Positions 34,196 through 46,010 of a DNA stretch of 64,000 nt are shown piece after piece. A program made the translations under genes and the position numbers. The stretch is from Tetragonia tetragonoides (taxonomy: Eukaryota > Streptophyta > Magnoliopsida > Caryophyllales > Aizoaceae). Each line of letters begins with the position of its first letter. Within the stretch, counting starts at the first letter, position 1. The notes beneath the pieces are model-generated. The model worked only from the letters and a program-made list of their open reading frames with translations. It made no database searches and had not been told where the DNA came from. The stretch spans positions 40,051,501-40,115,500 of the forward strand of contig CM076140.1 of NCBI GenBank assembly GCA_038025085.1, in the 5' to 3' direction.

Positions 34196-34197
<2 letters not shown>

Positions 34198-34251
<54 letters not shown>
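34198..34251. repeat. TA dinucleotide microsatellite
   Basis: 54 bp of TA closing the right side of the preceding element; possibly also the AT-rich 5' end of the Helitron-like sequence that follows. Confidence 0.95.
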
Positions 34252-34254
<3 letters not shown>

Positions 34255-36407
34255 GCATTTTACGGGAGCAATGAGGCGTGCCACGTAGGCGAGAATTTTA
34301 ATAGCGCGCCACCTAAGCGATAATAAAGACAAAAAATAACGAGTCTATAACGTTTAGGAGTCTTAGCATCCATTAGAGTTTATGAGGGTTAAAACTGATC
34401 GTCGTCATATATTCAAAATCAAATATAACGTTTTTTATACTTCTCAAAAAATAACAAAAATTGCACCGTCAGATTCAGATCGAAAAATACTTTAGAACGA
34501 GATGCGTTTACAATATGTTTAGAACATATAATGAGACATTTTTGGGGTAACAAAGGCACGCCACATCATCAAAGAGCATATTACTAAATAAACAAAAAAA
34601 ATTAAAGACTTCTATATGAACTAAAAGACTTTAAATCAATTAGAAATTGAATTAAAACTAACACTATTATCAGCAAAAGAAATAAGAATTAAAACTAACA
34701 CTATTATTATCATAAAAAGAAAAAGAAATAAAAAAGCCAAAAAAAGTACACCATTCTAAATCAGCAAACAGTTCTCAACTGTGATATTATCATAATAAAA
34801 AGAAATTGGAATGCTTAAATATCTTAATAAACGGCTTAAAAACTAGCATTAAAAAATTAAACAAAAAGCAACATACAAAACTATATGGTAGTTTTTGAGT
34901 GGAATTAGAATACTTGCAATTGTAACTAATCAAATGAAAGGACTGGCAAATCTATATAATTAGTTTAAAATACAAAAATTAAACCACAGGTTGCCACGTG
35001 TCACTTGCTTAAGTAGACAAAGAAACAAATGTTTTTTTTTTGAGTGAACAAATAAACAAATGTTAAAAGATGCTATCAATATGAAACGTTTCCATTGAGT
35101 GGGGGGCAATTGATTCAACAATCAGTTACAAAAACACCATTTCACTGCAAATGGGTGTTTGAGAATATCGTTTTGCAAAATGAGTAGTAGAATGAAAGGG
35201 CAGACAATTGTATGAAGTAAGAGTTCTTCCCCCCCCCCCCTTTTTTAGTGATAAAATATTCTATTTTTTTTAATAATTGCTCTTTTAATTAGAGTTTGTA
35301 TTATACTAAAAGAGAAATAAGTGTTTATAAATAATTGATATTGCTTATCTTGATTGCACCAATAAAAAAAAAATATACAACTTTTTTACCATAGTGTTTT
35401 CAAAAACTTTTTTGCGAGGCGACTTTATACGCAGGGTACTACTTTTTTTATTTGGAGTTATCACATTTAATATATAGTGGTATCACTTTTTTGTTCATAT
35501 ATATCCCGCCTTATATATGAGGCCGCCTCATGTGAGTTGTTGTATAGTGTTTTGCCTACCATGCCATCTAATTTGCATTGAGGCATAAGCAATACAACAC
35601 AAGGAGTTAGAATGGTCCCTCCTCCTTCACGTTTTTCTTCTTCTTCTTTCTTTTCCCTTTCTCACTCTTCGATATCCTACTTTGTATTATTTAATTAATT
35701 TTTATACTAACCTACATTAAGTGATTTCTACAGGTTATACTTGAATTTACTTCTTAAGATGGCCATATATTAAACTATGACATAAATCACGAAATTTAAC
35801 TGGGCTAAAAGCATTATAGCTTATACTATATAAAATTTGAGTTAGGAATTAGTTATTAGTTGATAGTGATCGGATGTCATCTATTTCAAAATTTTCCCAG
35901 ACTTTACATCATTAAACATTGAAAAAGTTGACACATGAAATTAAATATGTTATCAACTCATATTTATTAATTTTACCATACTCAAATAAAAATGTAACTA
36001 TTAATCATTCACAAGTGAGTGATGATTATGCTAATAGGTATAGGATATTACAGAGTAAAAAGATGTATGGAGTTATAATTAAAAAAAATTCCAACTTTTT
36101 TCTTGAACGGTAAAAAGATCTAACTTAAATATGTACGTCATCATAATATAAGAGAATTGACCATTAATTAAATAAAAAATACCTAAATTAAAATTTGAAA
36201 TAATTATGATATACACGGACTTTATATATAATTATGATATGCACGGGCTTTATAAATAATTTGGTATGCACGGGCTTTATTACTCTTTTATATATATAAA
36301 GGAATATTTTCTGGGAGTATAGAGCGCGCCACATAGGGATACAGCCAGAGATAATATTATATACGAGTGTATTAACATGAGCCCGTGCGATGCGGGCTTC
36401 AAACTAG
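34252..36407 (+). mobile_element. Helitron-like sequence(s) ending in hairpin and CTAG
   Basis: The right end has a hairpin (AGCCCG 36380-36385, CGGGCT 36393-36398) followed by TTCAAACTAG and then T, the Helitron 3' signature also seen at 2346-2374. A 5'-end-like motif (GGCATTTTACGGGAGCAATG then AGGCGTGCCACGTAGG) follows the TA tract at 34254 and recurs in altered form at about 34530 and 36310. This suggests either one 2.2-kb element or several short nested relatives; the shortest option is about 36284-36407. The interior is AT-rich with no coding match. Confidence 0.5.
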
Positions 36408-36526
36408 TATTTAATAAAGGTTTTTTTTAATTAAACACAGGTTCACCCAAGCCCTTTGAGCCAAGACTAATCCTGCTCGCATTGAGTTGGCCCACAAAAG
36501 GATAAAGTGCTCCCACTAAGTAATGT

Positions 36527-36652
36527 CTTGTGTGGACTTGGTCCACCGTGGACCAACAACATAATACCAAATATTTAGAAACATGGAGGGTATATTTAAA
36601 AAAATTTAGTCTATTTGCCTATTTGGTTCACCATGAACTAAGTCCACACAAG
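36527..36652. mobile_element. 126-bp MITE of the CTTGTGTGGACTT family
   Basis: Left end CTTGTGTGGACTTGGTCCAC then CGTGGACCAA. The right end in reverse complement is CTTGTGTGGACTTAGTTCAT then GGTGAACCAA. Same termini as the element at 20934-21906. No clear target duplication. Confidence 0.75.
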
Positions 36653-37447
36653 TTTTTATACCCATTAAGTAGTTTTTCCATCCACAAGATTCGAACCCTG
36701 GACTTTACTTAAAGAATGAGAGTACCAAACCACTCACACCAACCACTATATTTTATAAAATTCTTTACACACTATAAGAAACAAAGATACCCCTAATGTA
36801 AATCAGAAATTATTAAACGTAAAAAAATTTCAATAATACCCCTAATTATTTTTCCACCCTCTTTTCCAGTTTCCCTCTTTTCTCTCTATCAGCTCTTCAA
36901 CCTCATTCTATTAAGCCCTAAAAGAAATAAACAAAACAAAAAAAAAAAAAATCTGGAAAAAACCTTATTTTTCCCCTGACAACCACCAGCTCGCCGCCCG
37001 CTCCCAGCCCAACCACAAACCCAAAACCCAATTTCTCTCTCTCTCTCTCTCCACCACAAAACCCTAACCTACCACCCACAAAAACCATAAATAATTAATC
37101 ATTGGAAAAAGAAACTAATCTAAATTATAATAATTACCTCATATCATTTTTTTGGTGCTGATAATTACCTCATATCATCATTATTTTGATTAAAAATATT
37201 TTTATGGATAGAATCACCAATATTGATTGACTAGAGAGAATAATAAGAGGGGGGAAAAGGAAGAAAGAAATGCTCCTTTACAAATAAAAAGGGTAGTTTA
37301 AAAAGTTTTGTGTCAAAAATATTTACGTTAGGTAATTTGTGATTTACGTTAAGCAGTTTCGCTTTTCAATAGTCTATTATCTAGGAAAGAAGTGGATGGT
37401 AATGTGGTATATTAGCCAAAAAGTGTACAAACTTTTTCCATTATTTA
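36653..37447. other. AT-rich stretch, no gene seen
   Basis: Contains an A run near 36940 and a short CT microsatellite (about 37035-37052). No coding support or element recognised. Confidence 0.35.
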
Positions 37448-37718
37448 GGGTCTATTCTCCTCAACTTTCCCCTAAAGTATTTAGTAAAATTCAGTTCAGT
37501 TCAGTAAAATTCAGTTCAGTTCAGTAAAAAGAATTTCAGTTCAGAAAAATTCAGTAGAGTTCCATAAACCAAAGAACAAATTTACTCTTTGTAATTATAA
37601 ATTCAGTAAAAATAAGTTCAGTTCAGAAACATTCAGTTCAGTTCAGTAAATTTCAGTTCAGTTCAGTTCAGTATTGTGCAGATAAGTTCAATAAAAAGAA
37701 GATGAAGAAAACAGGCCC
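37448..37718. mobile_element. Tourist-like MITE (271 bp) with TTA target duplication
   Basis: Ends GGGTCTATTCTCCTCAACTT and, in reverse complement, GGGCCTGTTTTCTTCATCTT. TTA flanks both sides (37445-37447 and 37719-37721), the target duplication of PIF/Harbinger MITEs. The interior is built from CAGTTCAGTTCAGTAAA repeats. Confidence 0.8.
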
Positions 37719-37844
37719 TTAGTAAAAAATTATAACAATTTACAACATCGTATAGATATTTTTTATAACCTTTGAAAATTCATAATTTTATAAACTAGAT
37801 TCATGTAGCCTCCACAGAGTCATAAATTCAGGCTCCGTTTGATT

Positions 37845-37990
37845 CAACTGAATTTCACGTAACTGAACTAAATTGAACTTATTAACCCTGAACTGAACTG
37901 AACTTAATGCTCCTGAACTGAACCGAACTTAATGCTCCTGAACTGAACCGAACTGAACTTAATGCTCCTGAACTGAACAGAACTGAACTT
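37845..37990. repeat. Tandem CTGAACTGAAC-type minisatellite
   Basis: Units of about 30 bp (AATGCTCCTGAACTGAAC plus CGAACTGAACTT), related to the interior of the two flanking MITEs, followed by ATT/GTT trinucleotides. Likely a truncated third relative. Confidence 0.75.
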
Positions 37991-38080
37991 ATTATTATTA
38001 TTATTATTGTTGTTGTTGTTTTTATTACTATACAAATTCCCATACACCAAGTAAAATGAAGCAAAACAGATGTACACTTA

Positions 38081-38326
38081 AGGCCTGTTCTCTTCACCTT
38101 CTTTTTACTGAACTTATCTGCACAATACTGAACTGAACTGAATTTTTCTGAACTGAACTTATTTTTACTGAATCTACAATTACAAAGAGTAAATTTGTTC
38201 TTTGCTTTAACGAACTCTACTGAATTTTTCTGAACTGAACTTCTTTTTACTGAACTGAACTTCTTTTTACTGAACTGAACTGAATTTTACTGAATACTTC
38301 ATGGGGAAGTTGAGGAGAACATGCCC
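38081..38326. mobile_element. Tourist-like MITE (246 bp), same family, opposite orientation
   Basis: Ends AGGCCTGTTCTCTTCACCTT and, in reverse complement, GGGCATGTTCTCCTCAACTT, flanked by TTA (38078-38080 and 38327-38329). Interior TGAACTGAACTTCTTTTTAC repeats are the reverse complement of those in 37448-37718. Confidence 0.8.
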
Positions 38327-38851
38327 TTAACCATCCTATGTAGATCACAATTACACAAACCTGCTATACTCTTAAGCATCATATGTACCTATGTAGACCA
38401 CAAAATAGGGATAAAATGCTCAGCCAAGTCAAAATACCCACACAAAAGTTAAGTAAGCTGGACAAACAATCTGTCTTGCATAAAAAATCAAAACAGAGTT
38501 AACTACACAATTACACACGGAGACATCCAAAGTACATTTAGGAACCTAGTAGCTGTGACAAACAACACCAACAACAGTCTCAAGTGAGCTAAAATTCAAT
38601 CAGGTAGGAGATTCAAGTCAAGTCATTGAGGGTCCAATTCTGTTAGTATTCTATTACAACTTGGGGAAGCCACATTTCTTCCCAAAGAAACAAAAGCGAC
38701 TACGCAATCTGCTGACAGTTAAGCAGTTTTATGGTAAGATTGGACACTATAATTGCAAGCAATCAAAGCACTTTACAATTGAACAACTCCAAACTTTTAG
38801 CCAGTTTGTTAAACCAAATCAAAGCAATATAAATAAACACTTGGTACAAAC

Positions 38852-40509
38852 TTAACCTTGAGGATGAGAAGGCGAGAGTACGGGTCTAATGAACTTGGCA
38901 ATACAGAGCTTGTGAGTTCTACGATTCTCCACTGAAGCCAATGGATGCGGCTGCGCAAAACCGTTCTTTTGAAACGGCCACTTCGGTAAAGCCAAAGTGT
39001 TAAGTGCTTTTATAGGAACTGTATTACACAATTAATACCAAAAATCAATCACAAAAACAATTGTAAATTCTAATGTATACTAAGCAACAGAACAAACTAT
39101 AAGCTGTAAACAAATATGGAGTTCTAAGGCCTGACAGCATGAAGAGGGGCATATTTTCTGCAGAGATAGCCACATAAAAGAATTCCCCCATCTTTTTTGT
39201 CACTTATTCATTACTACTTATTACATTTAAGACTCTTAGGTATGTAAAAGAAATGACTAATTATCCACAGTTCACACTTCATACTACGAATGCAAAACTT
39301 CAAGAGCTGTAAAAGAAGAAGGTGAACTGATTCAATCTTACGTAGAAAGAATGGCACCTGCCCCTGAATCACATTCAAAACCTTTGTTAAAATATGTATT
39401 CTGCATTCACGAAAAGTAAACTCCAAGTATCCTAATTCCAATAATCATGCTCCTACAATTCTATTTGAAAGCTCAAAGTAGACCCAAATGAATGTAGAAC
39501 AAAGTCAATTACTAACAATAGAAACAGGTGCAAAGGATTACCATAGCAATCAGCAAAACTGCGAGTATGCAAATCTTTCTTCTCGCAATCATCACATAAA
39601 ACCCAATTCCAGTTTATACATCCAGTCTGACCTGCAAAACAAAATATATTTTTATTTTGTTTTCCATGAAATTACATGTATGACTGATGAAAATTTTGGA
39701 TGAGCAAAGGCAAATCATATAACCCTTCTACGAACTTTTTCCAGCACTGCAACTCCTTACAGTTTTTTCTTTATGAGGGCACAACCAAGCTCTACATAGT
39801 TAATACAACCCAACACTATACAGGATGGAGCCTGCTTTCACAAAGAAGTTCAGCAAGGAGCAAAGCATGCAATTAACCATGGAGGATAGTAACTACTATT
39901 GTGAAACTCCATATGCACATGTTCAAACACATAAATAAAACAAATTCAGATCAGGTGCTGCAAAACAGGTGAAAGAAAGACGCCAATCAGATCAAATACC
40001 CAAATCCAAAATCCATGTAATTAGACCCATATTTTAGATTATTTTTTGTGGGTATCAATTAGATAAATTCTTAATGATGATAAAGATTAGATTAGACCCA
40101 TTTACTTGAACTCCGATCAATACATTTACCTCTCAAGTCTCAACATCAGCCAATTCCAGAACATCTGGTACACATATCTTCTTGCTTTGTATTTCAATTG
40201 GGGGAAAAATCAAATAATTTAAAAGAACAATAGGAAAATAAAAAGGGAAGAGAATGAGGCTGAGATTAAACAAAATTTTGTGTAGACTTGAGATTTTGAA
40301 AATTTAATGGAGAGATGAGCACTACCTGAATTAGCGCTAGAACTTGATAAAGTAAACCTCTCAAAACAGCCCATTGCATACCATCTTAGTGCTAAAACCT
40401 CAGCCACATCTGGATGAATTACACCTTGGCCCCTTTTCACTGCAGCACCGAGGAAATCCCCAACCTCATTTGTGAGAGAAGAATAAACACAAAACCAAAT
40501 GAAAAGCAT
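38852..40509 (-). CDS. Hypothetical three-exon gene (about 146 residues), function unknown
   Basis: Proposed join on the minus strand: 40509-40326, 39631-39542, 39018-38852. The exon/intron borders are GT...AG (AATTCAG|GTAGTG; TTTTGCAG|GTCAG; CTATG|GTAATC; AATACAG|TTCC). The three lengths (184+90+167) sum to a whole number of codons with no internal stop. Exon 1 contains GDFLGAAVKRGQGVIHPDVA and EVLALRWYAMGCFE, which resembles the RNase H-like domain of plant LINEs. Exon 2 encodes CINWNWVLCDDCEKKDLHTR with several Cys. Exon 3 ends LCIAKFIRPVLSPSHPQG. I do not recognise the whole protein. Start choice is uncertain: exon 1 could instead begin at an acceptor near 40464. It might be a partly exonised LINE piece. 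Confidence 0.4.
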
Positions 40510-41423
40510 CAGGACAACCCAATAGTCATGTTGTCTGATTAAGTGTCCTCAAGTATATTCTACTAAGCAAAGAAGCAACGGAGAAGTCATGTCTTCAAGT
40601 TCTGACATTTTAAGCACAATAATATCACCATATAGTAAAATTAGAAAATGAAAATGCTGGAAACATCATTCGCTACTTGATAAAGAACAGAACAATTTCC
40701 TACATTTTAAATTTTAAGCACTGACCAAAAGTATCTAAGCTCAAAACTTGATAAAATATTTCTATAGTTACCAAGAATCAAAATTTCCAACAAAGAAAGA
40801 AAAAAAAAAAAGAGAAAAAAAACATATATTACACTTGCAAGTTGTTCTTCTGGGGGAACAAAAATCAACAGTTCCAATCAATCAGTTCCAGTAAAGCTCT
40901 AGAATTTGAATGAAAAAATGGGAATTGATGAAATTAGGGTTTCAATGATCTTACTTGATCAATTGTAGCGATTGATTAGCCGAAGAGTTTGGCCGAGAAA
41001 CTTACGAACACAAAATATCCAAATTAACACATATTGAGCCCATAATTAAAAGAAAAGCCACAATTTTGAATCAAAATGAGGAAAAAACACCATGCCTCTA
41101 AAAACCCAATTGATCAAAGCAGGATTGGCGGTGATAAATGGAGGTTGTGCAAGGATGGTGGAATTTAAAGCATAGGTATGCTTATTCCTCTCCAGATGCT
41201 TCCCAATGCATTCAAGAGAGGAGATAGAGGGGAAATTGAAGCGCCTTCATTTATGTCAGTTTCCCAGATAAATCAAACGCTCAATCCCGAGAAAGAATAC
41301 TCTAGAATCCAGAATGGCTTATCTCAGTCATTGCATAACATAAGGTTGGGCGGGAAATTTTTTTACCACAGGCCGCCACATGGACAAGGACGGCCTGTTT
41401 TAGTAAGGAGTTATAGAAACTTG
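40510..41423. other. Non-coding stretch upstream of the hypothetical gene
   Basis: AT-rich with an A-rich run near 40800. An AAACCCTAA-type motif occurs on the minus strand (about 40938-40946), common in plant leaders. Upstream exons of the hypothetical gene may lie here but I cannot support any. Confidence 0.35.
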
Positions 41424-41924
41424 TCGTTAGCATCTTGGCAACTTATGCACCAACAGACAACATTCAAGCAGTCCAGACACTAGACACCACAAGATTTAAG
41501 CTAATAAGCTGAACCATAGCCACACCCTTTGTCAATGTCAATAAAGTTTCTAATTGTAGCACTAGAACTCCAGAATGGGCTCGATAGAGATGATAGACAA
41601 GGCAAGCAATCATAGTACCCAGCTGTCGCATACAACAACAAAACTTACAGGGATTAGATAAGTTGTACAGATATCATTTCAGTGAGAGAACAAATAGTTG
41701 AGACATTGACAGCTTGCCTTAGACAAGAACAGAGCTTTGACCCCTTTGACTACTCACAGGCTCACAACACAATACAGATATATACACCCTTTTGCAAGAA
41801 CATTTCTCTTGACCTTTCTTCTCTTTTTCTTTTTCTCCTGTTTTTGGGTTTGGGGGCTTGGGGGAGGAGCAGGGTTTGAAGATTTTAGAGACAATGACGG
41901 AAGGAAGTGAAAAAATATGTAGCA

Positions 41925-42125
41925 ATACCTCAGTTGAATGCATTTTGTATCCCTCAATGTGTTTCACTAGAGCGTGACTCGTGAGCCAATTCTGCTGCAG
42001 GTTCAGGGGGCAGCTCTACAGAGACATTAGAGATCGTTTGCAACAGCAGAAGACAATCACCGGCCCAAGCAAAAGAATATGATTATATGCCTTCAACCAC
42101 GTCATGGATACTATCCGCCGCAATT
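41925..42125 (-). pseudogene. CAP-D3 exon fragment in copy B
   Basis: Matches the exon at 14250-14000. On the minus strand LLLLQTISNVSVELPPEPAA is readable around 42050-41990, followed by a broken ELAH region. An inverted echo of the word GGATACTATCCGCCGCAATT lies at 42107-42140. The frame is broken. Confidence 0.78.
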
Positions 42126-42275
42126 GGGATAGTATCCATGAATACAGGCTAGTTTTATGCCGCAAAAGAATATGATTCCACTCACGTGTCGTCACCACAC
42201 GAAAATGTGTATATAGTTTTCACTATGTACTCACACGGGCTAGTTTTATGCCGCAAAATTAAAATATTAGTTATA

Positions 42276-42762
<487 letters not shown>

Positions 42763-43443
42763 GGGATTTTCTCTATTTCTTTTAAGGGTGTTTATTGGGA
42801 TATGGCTGCAAAACTCTTAATGGGAGAATGCCACATTCTCTTTTCTCCACAAAGAAAAAAATAAAAAATAAAATAAGATCTTGATGTACCCAGACGAGTT
42901 TTAGTTGCAACTCTTTTTAGATATAGATATAGATATAGGCAAGGTAGCAAGGAAATGGAAGCCGAACGCGGAAAACTCGGACACGGGAAACACTCTTCTC
43001 AGAATAGGAAACGTGAAAACTCGGAATAAAATAACAAAAATCTATAGTTTTTTGCTTGAATTGTAAATAAAACTAATAATAATGATAAATAAATAATTTT
43101 TCAAAGTAATTGGGGCCGTCTATAAAGAAAATTATAGAAAGTAAAGGTAATCTTAGGATTTTAGATGTCAATTACTAGGAGAGTTGATGTTTGGATAAAA
43201 GAGAAGTTTCCCCTAAGTTTCCTTGAGTTTCTTACATAGAAAACGTGACCTAAATAGAGTTTCCGTGCTTCACAGGATATATATCAGATATGAATCATAA
43301 TAATAAAATGTTATGATAAGCTAACTTTATTTTACATGAAAAAGTTAACTTGTTAAAAGTGCAATTACCTTAAAAACATTTTAAAAATCTAATTCCTATT
43401 TAATATGAACCCAACGAGCAATACAAGCTAAGACACTATACAC

Positions 43444-44644
43444 TATTTAATCATTTCAACCCATAAGGGTGGGGTAATGTTACATTTACGCGAAGGACCT
43501 TCATAAGGAATATGATCGATTTTGTCTTCCGTCAAACTGTAGACACCCATGTCACTTCCGCCGAAGCTGATGCCATCATCATAATACATATAATCATCCG
43601 TAAAATAAATGCAATTGGCGTTACAACCACATTTATCATAAGATGCCACAACTGAAAACGTAGAATTCATACCGATGAAAATAGCTTTATTCCCCAAACT
43701 CGCTATTTGTTGAAGAGCTCCAGTTTCAACATTGAACTCAAATACTCGAAACAACCCTGACTTATGCCCAACAAGGTCGTCAACCAGTACACCCTTGAAG
43801 ATCACCAACAATGTCGATCTGGTACCCATTCTAGAAGATAATAATAATGCGCAAACTCAACATCGACAGACACAAGGGCTAGGGCTCTTAAATTTAAGTT
43901 GGCCACTATCCTTGGTGGGTGCCTATTGCTCCCTAATGCAACAACTTGTCCTAAATCATTGATGGCACAGAATTCTCCTTGGAATAAACAAACGTCGTGG
44001 ATCCAACCAAATTGTAAGGTAGGCTTTATCCACCTTTCTTGCCCACGTCTCCAAAAGGCAAGCCGACGATTGCCTTCAAAAATCATCACAACTGCTAAAT
44101 CATCATCATCATCATCATCATTACAGAATGGGGTCTTTCACAGGATGAATTTGGAGAAAAACTGTGAGTGCATCCAATCTTCCCATTCACCTTCAGCTGA
44201 TTCAATTTCATCAAACGACAGACTAGGGAGCTTAATCACTTTCGTTGAAAGGGGATTGAAAAGAGTAATCTTACGGCTCTGGGTCACCGAGATGATCCAG
44301 CCTCGCGAGGAGAAGTACCTTCGGATCTCGTCCTCATCGTGGTCATTGTTGTGGCTCCCACTCCTAACAAGTGTAGGAGGGAGATCAATTTTGCAGACCA
44401 TGGAATTGACGTGATTGTATTATCTACGGTATGGACTTTCAGGCTTATCAGTGAGCATGAGCCAAGGAGGTTGGTGTGTTTTGTAGGAATTGCTTGGTTC
44501 CTTTGAAACTGATCTCCACCCAGAACAAACCTGCCTAAAGAATTCACAATCTTCATGGAATTCCAAATGTCCAACAATCTCTTGTGCAAGATCTCTTGGA
44601 ATCTCACCCCAATTTCGCCATTGCCCTTGTGCCTGAAAACTCAC
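43444..44644 (-). pseudogene. F-box/DUF295-type protein, copy B, broken
   Basis: Same gene as 18826-20034. Lesions differ from copy A. The start region is shifted: the ATG at 44621 is out of frame, while the true frame reads QWRNWGEIPRDLAQEIVGHL without an in-frame ATG close by. A TAA interrupts after DKPESPYRR (about 44420), a TGA follows FFSKFIL (44138; TCA in copy A), a 7-bp deletion after LLEWV (about 43825) shifts the frame, and a TAG replaces the last Trp codon (43443). Codon 13, which is a stop in copy A, is intact CAA here. It cannot encode a full protein. Confidence 0.88.
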
Positions 44645-44660
44645 CAGTTGTTTTGGATAA

Positions 44661-45597
44661 AAATTGCTGTAAAAAAAAAAAAAGTTTTGAGGTTCAATTA
44701 TTTGACATTTTTAAATCTGAGAACTAGTTTCTTTTTCTGAGAAACTAGTTTGGTTTCTGGAATTTAGTGGATAACTATTTGGATGAACAAAAAAAACCAG
44801 GACGTTTAGTTGCTGGGAGTTTTGGGAGTGGACTACTGTTGTTGGGTTGACATTGGTATTATGTGTTGGTGTAGTATTTTTAATGCTTTTATATAAAGTT
44901 TTCTACTGGTTTTCTTTGAACTTTAAATTCTACAGGTTAGGCTTTGTTATTAACCTTTTATCTAGTTTTACTTGTATAAAACGTGGGTCTTTCAGTTTCA
45001 GTGATTGATAAAGATGAGCTTTTGGTTATAGAATTTCGCATTTTCGAAATAGTGGTGATTTGTCCTATGCATATTTTATTTTAAAATTCAGCATGTGGGC
45101 ATATAGTTTATCTAGATTAAAACCTTAGTAAGAGGTTTATTTATTGGGTTATAAGTAAGTTGTACACTTATACTAGCGCGTTGTGGATATCAGGACTCGA
45201 GGTCACCGACTAGTGTAGTTAGGAGCTTGCGTTGAACGGCTTGGAGCACAGGACTTACGGTAATTATGCGTCTACAATTTTAGTCAACCCCATGAAAAGT
45301 TTGAAAATGTGCTAAAGAGACTAATAAATATCGAGCCTCAAACCAATATCAAGTATATGAAACCATATTCATAATCATAATCTCATTTCGTTTCAAGCAC
45401 CCATTCTGGGTAAGCAATTCACAATACGGTACGGGTTCCCAAAGAATCATATAAGTATCTTAGTTTAGCCCTCAATCTCCCTTAAAAGTATAATCACACC
45501 ATTAAGTCCCTTTCACTAGGCAGATATCTCAATTTTAGCTATCATTCTAATAACTACCATCTAGCTCAAAAATATAATTCTAATCACATACTAATAC
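44661..45597. other. Non-coding stretch between duplicated blocks
   Basis: No counterpart recognised in copy A (there the space holds the MITE, hAT, CAP-D3 and SINE sequences). No coding support. Confidence 0.35.
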
Positions 45598-46010
45598 TTA
45601 AAAGGGAACAATGTAGCAGAGCACTAGTATACAAATTAGCCTATAATCAGTAATCATATATAGATGTAGCAAAATTAACAAGAAGAAGAATATAGCAACA
45701 CCAATTATACATCCAATTTCAAAAAATAGACATAAAGGTTACCTTTCAAACGATTCACCACCAACTGAATTCAAATAACAATTCACCACCAACTGAATTC
45801 AAATAACAATTCACCACAACCCAACAAAGACGATCAGGGGCTTGAATAGCAGCAGCAGCAACTACCGCGAGAGAAACAGAGGAGGAGAGAGAAAAGGCAG
45901 CGAAAATCGAAGGGTTAAGCAGAACTTAAGAAGAAGGAGACGGGTTTGGGGGGAAAGATAACGGATGAAGAAATAGGTAAGGCACTGGGAAAGGGAGTCG
46001 GTTTCCTAAC
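45598..46010. repeat. Duplicated block (pairs with 23250-23800)
   Basis: Direct repeat of 23250-23650, with one copy of the 120-bp unit that is doubled there, followed by TAACTTTATTTTCTTTTT words. Confidence 0.88.

Larger units (their letters stand above)
28702..34197. mobile_element. Unclassified 5.5-kb element with related ends, GGGTCACTT motifs and a captured gene piece
   Basis: Both sides abut TA microsatellites. The left 120 bp and the reverse complement of the right 100 bp share AGGGATC and TGTCATTAATGGCA at similar spacing, a weak long terminal inverted repeat. CT-rich, leader-like sequence follows inside each end (28855-28945, and in reverse complement 34085-33995). The interior carries many GGGTCACTT/AAGTGACCC words, three tRNA-like sequences and a PDR transporter exon. 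A short open first exon (about 29088-29153, MSEVEDQQACDLIPSPFS) ends at a possible GT donor. A Mutator-like (Pack-MULE) origin is a guess; no transposase was seen. Confidence 0.45.

Noticed and set aside
36284..36407. A 124-bp stand-alone Helitron
   Set aside because: The 3' end is convincing, but the candidate TC start is preceded by C and not A, so the left boundary is left open within the larger Helitron-like region.
41178..41483. 101-residue open frame on the plus strand
   Set aside because: No recognisable domain, crosses the edge of the duplicated block, and its end is not conserved in copy A.
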